Shown: one piece after another, positions 34,663-41,050 of the stretch
Layout: the number at the start of each line of letters is the position of its first letter
How positions within the stretch are numbered: the first letter of the stretch is position 1
Assembly (NCBI GenBank): GCA_012837705.1
Contig: DUQQ01000008.1
Location: 1-64,000 of the forward strand
Direction of reading: 5' to 3'
DNA length: 64,000 nt
Source of the DNA: Hydrogenispora sp.
GTDB lineage: Bacteria > Bacillota > UBA4882 > UBA10575
Program-made: the position numbers and the translations under genes
Notes under the pieces: model-generated
Database searches by the model: none
What the model was told of the DNA's origin: nothing
What the model saw: only the letters and a program-made list of their open reading frames with translations

Positions 34663-37077
34663 TTGCGCGTATCATATAAATGGTTACGGGAATACGTCCC
34701 AGTAGAGCAAAGTCCGGAGGAATTGGCCGACCTTTTAACCATGGCCGGGCTTGAAGTCGATAATATAATCGATTTAGGGGCTTCTTACCGCGGCCTTAGT
34801 TTAGGCCAGGTGATCAGCCTCAAGCCCCATCCCCGTGCTGATCAGCTTTCTGTCTGTGGTATTCGTTTGCCCGATGGCGAAGTGACCGTTATTACCGCCG
34901 CGACTAACCTGAAAGTAGGGGATATAGTTCCGCTGGTCCTGCCTGGTTCAACTCTCCCCGACGGAAAAGTAATTCAGCCCACCGAATTTCAGGGTATTGT
35001 CTCGCAAGGCATGCTATGCTCCGAAGAAGAGCTGGGCCTGGCCCGTAAGTCGGAAGGGATTATGGTTTTACCTCCGGACACCGACATAAAGGCCGATCTA
35101 CCCTCAATCCTTGGTTTGGACGACCATGTTTTGGTCTTAGAATTAACCCCGAACCGGGCCGATTGTTACGGTATGCTGAATGTTGCGCGGGAAGTGGCCG
35201 CCCTCACGGGAACTCAGGTCAAATTGCCAGTTTCTACAGTCCAAGAAGAACTAGAGCAATCCATCCACGATCTGGTCACCGTTGAAGTGGTCGACCCCGA
35301 TCTAGCTCCCCGCTATGCAGGCCGGGTTCTGCTCAATGTCAAAGTTGGGGAATCACCTTTATGGTTGAAGACACGTCTGCTGGCGGCCGGAATGCGTCCG
35401 ATCAATAACTTGGTGGATCTGACCAACTATGTAATGTTAGAGTTTAATCAACCATTACATGCCTTTGACCTTAACCTAATGAAAGACCGGAAGATCGTAG
35501 TCCGTTCCGCGCGGGAGCATGAATTGATTCAAACCCTGGACGGTGAAGAAAGAAAACTTAAACGGGGCCAACTGGTGATTGCCGATGCCGAACGGCCACA
35601 GTGTATTGCCGGGGTAATGGGCGCGTTTGATAGCGAAGTAACCGCCGCAACCAACAGCATCTTCTTAGAATCCGCTTATTTCTCTCCAGTCAGTATTAGA
35701 AGAACCGCCCAAGAACTTGCCATCCGTTCCGAAGCGGCCATCCGATTCGGGAAGGGCTTAGATCCGGAGACCGTACCTATGGCCTTAGACCGGGTTGCCT
35801 CTTTGGTTCAACAACTTAAAGTGGCCCAGGTGGCGAAAGGAGTCATCGATCAGAACTCCCGGCCAACGGTGGCGCGGAAAATTTGGTTCCGTCCGGAACG
35901 CATCAATGCCTTACTCGGAACCCAACTGGAAAGCGCGTACATGACGGAAATCTTCCAACGGCTCAACTTCCAAACCGAAGCAGATACCGCAGCTGGTAAA
36001 ACCTATCTGGTGCCCCCATCTTACCGGCTGGATATTGAGAACGAAGCGGATTTAGCGGAAGAAGTCGCCCGGATCTACGGATACAACAATATTCCCGCGG
36101 CTTACCCGGCAGCCCAAATTATCGGGCGGCTCACGCCGGAACAAGAGTTTTCGGCACAAATCAGGAACATCCTTTTAGGATTGGGCTTAAGCGAGATCAT
36201 TACCTATAGTTTCCACGGCGAGAAAATGTTTGACCGTTTAAATATTCCCGAAGGGCATCAACTGCGACAAAGCGTTAAGATGATGATCCCCTTAAGTGAA
36301 GAAGGTTCCCTGATGCGCACCACCTTACTCCCGGGTGTGTTGGAGAGCTTAAGCTACAACGCCAGCCGCAACCACCACGATCTCCAGGTCTTTGAGATGG
36401 CCCACGTATATCAGCCGAAAGCCGATGCCGGTGAGTTACCAAACGAACCTTTACATCTAGCCGGTGGGCTCAGTGGCCGGGTCTACGAACCCGGATGGAA
36501 CCAGAATAACCGGGAAGTAGATTTTTACGATGGGAAGGGTTTGCTCGAAACCCTCTTGGCCCATTTACGGGTCGAAGGAATAAGTTTTCGCCGGGGTGAA
36601 CATCCGACGATGCATCCGGGCCGAACCGCGGTGCTCGAAGTCGCTGGTCGTCAAGTTGGCTTTGTTGGCGAAATTCATCCCACGGTTAAAAAGGAGTTTG
36701 ACCTGACGGCTCCAGTGATCCTTTTTGAGCTTAATTTAGAGGTGTTGTGGTCGGCGGTGGATAAAGAGATCATTCGGGTGATGCCTCTTCCGAAATTCCC
36801 TCCGGTCTTGCGTGATCTGGCTTTCATTTTACCGGAAAACATCAAAGCGCAAGCTGTTACCGCACTCTTCCGGGAATTTGGCGGCGAAAAACTGGAAGCG
36901 GTCAGCCTTTTCGATGTCTATCAAGGCGAACATATTCCGAACGGATACCGTAGTTTGGCGTTCTCCTTGACCTTCCGGATTCCCGACCGGACCTTACAGG
37001 ATGAAGAGGTTAATACAATTATGGAAGCGATCGTTAAAGCCGCTACCGAACGATTTGGTGCCCAACTCCGGTCCTAA
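34663..37077 (+). CDS. pheT: phenylalanyl-tRNA synthetase beta subunit
   Basis: Beta subunit, including the editing site that hydrolyses Tyr-tRNA-Phe. 804 residues. Order: N-terminal MRVSYKWLREYVP, tRNA-binding OB fold (residues about 40-150, GQVISLKPHPRADQLSVC in part), B3/B4 editing domain, B5 (YRLDIENEADLAEEVARIYGY) and a C-terminal anticodon-binding domain (FPPVLRDLAFIL). TTG start with AAGGGGGAATAAGGA upstream. It is the last gene of the unit. Confidence 0.97.
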   Translation: MRVSYKWLREYVPVEQSPEELADLLTMAGLEVDNIIDLGASYRGLSLGQVISLKPHPRADQLSVCGIRLPDGEVTVITAATNLKVGDIVPLVLPGSTLPDGKVIQPTEFQGIVSQGMLCSEEELGLARKSEGIMVLPPDTDIKADLPSILGLDDHVLVLELTPNRADCYGMLNVAREVAALTGTQVKLPVSTVQEELEQSIHDLVTVEVVDPDLAPRYAGRVLLNVKVGESPLWLKTRLLAAGMRPINNLVDLTNYVMLEFNQPLHAFDLNLMKDRKIVVRSAREHELIQTLDGEERKLKRGQLVIADAERPQCIAGVMGAFDSEVTAATNSIFLESAYFSPVSIRRTAQELAIRSEAAIRFGKGLDPETVPMALDRVASLVQQLKVAQVAKGVIDQNSRPTVARKIWFRPERINALLGTQLESAYMTEIFQRLNFQTEADTAAGKTYLVPPSYRLDIENEADLAEEVARIYGYNNIPAAYPAAQIIGRLTPEQEFSAQIRNILLGLGLSEIITYSFHGEKMFDRLNIPEGHQLRQSVKMMIPLSEEGSLMRTTLLPGVLESLSYNASRNHHDLQVFEMAHVYQPKADAGELPNEPLHLAGGLSGRVYEPGWNQNNREVDFYDGKGLLETLLAHLRVEGISFRRGEHPTMHPGRTAVLEVAGRQVGFVGEIHPTVKKEFDLTAPVILFELNLEVLWSAVDKEIIRVMPLPKFPPVLRDLAFILPENIKAQAVTALFREFGGEKLEAVSLFDVYQGEHIPNGYRSLAFSLTFRIPDRTLQDEEVNTIMEAIVKAATERFGAQLRS

Positions 37078-37094
37078 CAAGTAAATATATCCTA

Positions 37095-37138
37095 AAAACA
37101 CCCCCTGGTTGTGACCAACCTGAACGGGGGTGTTTTTT
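37095..37138 (+). terminator. intrinsic terminator after pheT
   Basis: Eleven-base-pair outer stem AAAACACCCCC/GGGGGTGTTTT with a small inner hairpin GGTTG-TGAC-CAACC, then a T run. Confidence 0.88.
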
Positions 37139-37170
37139 TCTGTATTTTTGGACATAAACAGTTAAAAAAA

Positions 37171-37216
37171 GTGAATATTCGGTTTATCTCTGGATGAATA
37201 AACGATGAATATTCAC
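37171..37216. promoter_or_regulatory. long inverted repeat upstream of agrB, candidate operator or RNA hairpin
   Basis: GTGAATATTC (37171-37180) and GAATATTCAC (37207-37216) form perfect 10-base arms, each containing the palindrome GAATATTC; inside them GTTTAT and ATAAAC pair further. The two GAATATTC copies are 34 bases apart centre to centre. It lies between the pheT terminator and the agrB ribosome site and is the only obvious control element there. Confidence 0.5.
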
Positions 37217-37248
37217 CGATATTTACAATAAAAGGAGGAGGCATCTAC

Positions 37249-37884
37249 TTGATCCTGAAAAACTTGGCGACGTCATGGGCACAAGCGCTTTCACGGATTG
37301 CCGGGGAAACCGACCCGTACAAAATTGCGTTAGCCCGTTACATGCTGGAAAGTCTCCTTTCTAGCATCCTCTCCCTACTTTTCATCCTGCTTTTCGGGCT
37401 GATCTTCGGTGTCTTAAAAACAGCAGTTCTTCTGACTGTGGTCGTTATGCTCTTGAAGGCTCTTATGGGCGGTTTACACCTGAAAACCCCGTTCCGCTGT
37501 GCTCTAGTCGGGGCGATTATGACTATCATCCTTAGCTATATTGTTCTTTTCCTCCCCTTTCATCAGCTTCCAACACTACTCCAATTATGGGTCTTTGTCT
37601 TCATGATTTATATTGTCTGGAAGCAAGCACCCCTTGAAGCAAAGGGAAAACCTTTGACCACTGAACAAAAGAGGGGACTAGCCCGCAAATCACGGATTGT
37701 GATCCTTCTGATCGTTTTCATCTGCTGGTGCTGGCCACAGGGTTTTGTGACAAATGAACTCTTTTACGGAACGGCGTTTCAAGTCTTAAACTTAACGAAA
37801 CCGATGGCGCAGGCGATCGACGGCCTCGACCAACTCCTTGATCGAGGGTGGAATAAGTTTCAAGGGTACATAAAAGGAAAATAA
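37249..37884 (+). CDS. agrB: AgrB-like peptide-processing membrane endopeptidase
   Basis: AgrB cleaves the C-terminal tail of the AgrD pro-peptide and forms the thiolactone ring of the autoinducer. 211 residues with about five to six membrane segments. The catalytic pair is in MGGLHLKTPFRC: His77 and Cys84, the same numbers as in Staphylococcus aureus AgrB. The region YKIALARYMLE precedes the first long helix pair. TTG start with AAAGGAGGAGG upstream. It is followed 18 bases later by agrD with its own strong ribosome site. No two-component regulator belongs to the same strand group other than the degenerate sensor at 38212. Confidence 0.92.
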   Translation: MILKNLATSWAQALSRIAGETDPYKIALARYMLESLLSSILSLLFILLFGLIFGVLKTAVLLTVVVMLLKALMGGLHLKTPFRCALVGAIMTIILSYIVLFLPFHQLPTLLQLWVFVFMIYIVWKQAPLEAKGKPLTTEQKRGLARKSRIVILLIVFICWCWPQGFVTNELFYGTAFQVLNLTKPMAQAIDGLDQLLDRGWNKFQGYIKGK

Positions 37885-37902
37885 GGAAAGGAGGATAGTA
37901 AA

Positions 37903-38019
37903 GTGAGAAAATGGATCTTTTCGGCGATCCTGTCGGTGTTGGCGGTATTGGCTACTTCTACAATGAGTATGGCGTGCTGGATTTTATATTATCAACCCGA
38001 AGCACCCCAAAAACGGTAA
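37903..38019 (+). CDS. agrD: AgrD-like cyclic-lactone autoinducer pro-peptide
   Basis: A 38-residue ORF not in the ORF track. GTG is preceded by AAAGGAGGA at a spacing of about eight. The N-terminal half is an amphipathic leader (MRKWIFSAILSVLAVLAT), then comes MACWILYYQPEAPQKR. Aligning YQPEAP with the DEPEVP of staphylococcal AgrD puts the AgrB cut after Tyr29 and predicts a five-residue thiolactone ring C25-W-I-L-Y29, with an N-terminal exocyclic tail of unknown length. Position directly after agrB makes the call strong; the mature form is inferred. Confidence 0.88.
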   Translation: MRKWIFSAILSVLAVLATSTMSMACWILYYQPEAPQKR

Positions 38020-38026
38020 GTGAATC

Positions 38027-38172
38027 GAATAATTTATTCTGAAACATGATGACAATTTTTGAGCGGATTAATTGTTTGGCACACAATTAAGCTAAAAGAA
38101 TGTTTCCTAATAACTACAAAGAAATATGAACTTCTTCAGTGGACGTGTGTATTAATATTGCATACGTCCACT
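38027..38172. other. cluster of three inverted repeats between agrD and the sensor gene
   Basis: Three separate repeats fill the 190-base gap: GAATAA-T-TTATTC (38027-38039), TTAATTGT-N7-ACAATTAA (38068-38090) and a 12-base-pair stem AGTGGACGTGTG/CATACGTCCACT (38138-38149 with 38161-38172, one G-U). None is followed at once by a T run, so a simple terminator is not obvious. They may be operators, mRNA hairpins or attenuation elements. Confidence 0.55.
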
Positions 38173-38211
38173 CTATAAATTATTTTTGCTTTCGAGGCAG
38201 GTGCAAAATCT

Positions 38212-39528
38212 TTGCCAAAAGAAGTGTTACTGGAGCTAATAAAAAGTAAGAATTATTTTATTTTTCTTTTAACAATAGGCGTTTTCTTACTGAACTGGAC
38301 AGTTATACTTAAACTAGGTCTAGTAATTCTTCGGTGTAATGTAGATACTAAAAGATTAATTTTCCCCTGGGCTTTAATTGGGGCTACTTATAGTCTCTTT
38401 GCAAAACACGTTATCCTAAATTATCTGTATTTTCTCACCAGTATACTCCTAATATACCTAATACTAATAAAAATCAGTAAGGCACAAGCGGATAAAGCTT
38501 TTTTTGCGGCATTAATCTCACTACTGGTTGTTGTCTTCAGTTTTTTACTAATAGGACAACCTCTCTTACTCCATAGTAAATTTCGCCCTTTAATGTTTGG
38601 GCCAACAGGTGTAATAATTGGAAGTTTAGTAGAGGCTATTTTACCGATATTTTTTGTTCTGATGTATCGTAACCATAGACATTCCGAACTAAACAAAGAC
38701 AAAACGTATTTTCTAAACGTTACTGTTAATATTATCCTTTTATTTATTGTATATTGTTTATTTGCGATCATTTTTTATTTCCTTGCAAATTGCAGTGATT
38801 CGATCCGGTGGCAAATCTTAATCAGTGAATTTATTCTGATTGGTATCACATTTTTTGTTTTTATTCGGATTAGAACTACCTTTAAAAAAGAACAACAAAG
38901 GAGCGAAGAAAACCACAGCAACTACCTTCTAAAAACGATCCTTTCCAAGCAACGAGAGTATCGTAATTTTTTTCAGGTGATTAGGACAATGGCGGAAGGG
39001 GGGAAAACCAGCGAGATCGTGGACTATATCGACGATATTTTCGTGGAGATGTCACTGGTGGAGACTTTTGATGAAGAAAATCCCATCTTCACCTCATTGC
39101 TAGTGGCAGAGCAGATTAAAGCAAAAGAAAAGGGGATAATCATTACCAGCACAACAAAGACAACTCTGAGCGAGTTAAAAGAACCGGTGAAAGTTTACGA
39201 CATTTTCAAGGAGTTACTCCAGTATTTTGTCGCTTGCGAAGAAGAAATCAACACTAATACGCATCATCTGAACATCGAAGTCAGCGAAGATAAGCAGCAT
39301 TATTCCTTTATGATTACGCGACAAACGGAGGATGGGGAGAAAAGCTCAGGTCCATGGGCAGAGTGCACACCTCTCGATGGGGATCAAACGCTACAACCGA
39401 TTAAAAAGCGGATTAAACAACTTCATGGGCAGTTCTATTATCTTTACAAAGGCAATGACTTAATTGGTTGCCTGTTCAAAGTAGGGAAGGTCAAACACAA
39501 GCAGTTTCCCTTTCCGATTGGTTTGTAA
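38212..39528 (+). CDS. AgrC-like seven-TM sensor with degenerate kinase domain
   Basis: A 438-residue protein: about seven membrane helices in residues 15-223, as in AgrC receptors, followed by a Spo0B/AgrC-like dimerisation helix and a GHKL-like region. The usual H-box form QRHD-x-x-N reads KQREYRNFFQVI here, so Glu249 replaces the phospho-acceptor histidine. The N-box region DIFKELLQYFVACEE lacks both asparagines, and no G-box glycines are visible. It is therefore probably a pseudokinase or a receptor with another output. The gene is clearly AT-richer than its neighbours. TTG start, AGGTG upstream. No response regulator follows. Family assignment is by topology and position. Confidence 0.7.
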   Translation: MPKEVLLELIKSKNYFIFLLTIGVFLLNWTVILKLGLVILRCNVDTKRLIFPWALIGATYSLFAKHVILNYLYFLTSILLIYLILIKISKAQADKAFFAALISLLVVVFSFLLIGQPLLLHSKFRPLMFGPTGVIIGSLVEAILPIFFVLMYRNHRHSELNKDKTYFLNVTVNIILLFIVYCLFAIIFYFLANCSDSIRWQILISEFILIGITFFVFIRIRTTFKKEQQRSEENHSNYLLKTILSKQREYRNFFQVIRTMAEGGKTSEIVDYIDDIFVEMSLVETFDEENPIFTSLLVAEQIKAKEKGIIITSTTKTTLSELKEPVKVYDIFKELLQYFVACEEEINTNTHHLNIEVSEDKQHYSFMITRQTEDGEKSSGPWAECTPLDGDQTLQPIKKRIKQLHGQFYYLYKGNDLIGCLFKVGKVKHKQFPFPIGL

Positions 39529-39532
39529 CCCG

Positions 39533-39566
39533 ACTCCTTTGGAAAAGAAGGAGTTTTCTTTTTTTC
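39533..39566 (+). terminator. intrinsic terminator after the sensor gene
   Basis: Seven-base-pair stem ACTCCTT-N8-AAGGAGT followed by TTTTCTTTTTTT. It closes the agr-like unit. Confidence 0.82.
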
Positions 39567-39609
39567 TGTCAAATATATAAAAAAACTGCTATGCTTGGGT
39601 GGTGTCGTA

Positions 39610-39888
39610 ATGCTAACGCCAGAGGTCCAGCAGAAGCCCCTCAACCGTGTAACCATAAAAATTATGGGTGATGAATACACTGTGGTCGGACCGGAGTCAC
39701 CCGAGTATATTAATCACCTGGTAGAAACCATCGAAACCAAAATCGCGGCCGTCCAAGAAGCCCATGGTGATGCCAAACTTTCGAAAACACAATTGGCCAT
39801 CTTGGTAGCCTTACAAATTACGGATCAACTGGAGAAACTACGGTTCGCCCATGAAAAATTGGAAGAATTGATCCAAACCGCCAAATAG
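39610..39888 (+). CDS. zapA: cell division protein ZapA
   Basis: ZapA binds FtsZ and bundles its filaments at the division site. 92 residues from ATG 39610; the TTG at 39595 is an alternative. Family signature NRVTIKIMGDEYTVVGPESPEYI (part) is at the N-terminus, followed by a long helix for dimerisation (LAILVALQITDQLEKLRFAHEKL). It is followed after 200 bases by a CvpA gene, then a U32 peptidase gene, a common order in Bacillota (zapA-cvpA-mutS2 or U32). Confidence 0.92.
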   Translation: MLTPEVQQKPLNRVTIKIMGDEYTVVGPESPEYINHLVETIETKIAAVQEAHGDAKLSKTQLAILVALQITDQLEKLRFAHEKLEELIQTAK

Positions 39889-40093
39889 GTTCGAGGTTTT
39901 TATATTGCGGAAAACCCATGGCGGTTCTTGTTTTATTTTCTGTGGTGATCTATTACGAACCGCAACCATTTTTCCTTGTTGAGTAGGTGTTTTACAGATT
40001 ACGGATCCACTAGCAAGATTCGCATAGACGACATAAAAATGGAAAGATTACTAATGCGGACAAATCGGTTTACGCCAACCGGAGGAAATTATC

Positions 40094-40930
40094 ATGAACT
40101 TGGATCTAGCCTTTTTAGACTGGGCAATCATTATTTCGCTACTCATCTTTACCTATCGGGGGTTTCGTCATGGATTTGTACAACAGTTATTGGGGCTCCT
40201 CGGTTCTGTGGCTGCCGTGGTTGCCGCGTTCTATTTCTATAAAAAGCTCGGTCTTATTTTAGCAGAGTTGCTCCGGATCTCCGACAACCTGGCTGGGATC
40301 CTCGGCTTTATTTTAATAGTGATCGGGATCAGTGCCGTGGTGGGACTTAGCGGAAAGAAATGGAAGAAAATCACTGACAACTCGGCCATCTCGACGCTGG
40401 ATGGGATCGTCGGTGCGCTTTTTGGTGCTTTTAAAGTCTTGATCGTCTGGGTCTTGATTTTACTGCTCCTTTCGTCCTTGCCCTGGGATTTTGTCCAGAC
40501 TCCTCTCCTCGAATCCACACTGGCGCGGGATGTTTTGAAACTGGCGCCCACTTTTTATTTTCTCCAGGAACGGGCGTTGCCGGCTGATGTTCCGCGGCTC
40601 TATATGACCCCAGAAGGGTTACAGTTTAGAAGAGTTGTATACGAAGATTTAGACGGGAGCACCTGTATTGCCTGCGGCGGTGAGGTTCGATACTTAGGAC
40701 CGGCCAAGCAAGGCCTTTTTTATTTTCCCCTCTTCGAATGTACCCTTTGTGGGCGTAAAAGTGACGGGTGCCAAACATTCGAAGGCTTTCATCTTTTTTA
40801 CGGCCGTTGTCCTTGGGATGCACGGACTTTTCCCCAGGGCACGAAGTGTGAAATTTGGCAAGCAGAACCTCCTGTTTATCCGGGTACCATCTGTCCGGTT
40901 TGTGGGCAAAGTAATGTAAGCTCCTTTTAA
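40094..40930 (+). CDS. CvpA family membrane protein with C-terminal zinc-ribbon region
   Basis: A 278-residue protein. Residues 1-150 form a CvpA domain with four membrane segments (FLDWAIIISLLIFTYRGFRHGFVQQ in part, then VVAAFYFY, ILGFILIVIGISAVVGL, FKVLIVWVLILLLL). The remaining about 100 residues are soluble and cysteine-rich: CIACGG, CTLCGRKSDGC, a Cys in GRCPWD, TKCE and CPVCGQ near the end, suggesting one or two zinc ribbons. Ordinary CvpA proteins end soon after the membrane part, so this tail is unusual. GGAGG precedes ATG. CvpA is linked to division and colicin V export, with unclear mechanism. Confidence 0.8.
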   Translation: MNLDLAFLDWAIIISLLIFTYRGFRHGFVQQLLGLLGSVAAVVAAFYFYKKLGLILAELLRISDNLAGILGFILIVIGISAVVGLSGKKWKKITDNSAISTLDGIVGALFGAFKVLIVWVLILLLLSSLPWDFVQTPLLESTLARDVLKLAPTFYFLQERALPADVPRLYMTPEGLQFRRVVYEDLDGSTCIACGGEVRYLGPAKQGLFYFPLFECTLCGRKSDGCQTFEGFHLFYGRCPWDARTFPQGTKCEIWQAEPPVYPGTICPVCGQSNVSSF

Positions 40931-41050
40931 CATGTTGACACAAGGCCCCTTACGCCATAAAGGGAATAATAGCGCAAAAGGATTATTGGCCGATCATGTT
41001 GAAATCGCCTTTTAAGCAATGATTATATAAGAAAGTAAAGTGAGACAACG

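Noticed and set aside
38058-38090. lac-operator-like string GAGCGGATTAATTG
   Set aside because: Only the first part matches, no LacI-type gene is present, and the local palindrome is explained better by TTAATTGT/ACAATTAA.
40935-40963. TTGACA-N17-TAAAGG before the U32 gene
   Set aside because: The -10 is weak; promoter status cannot be supported from sequence alone.
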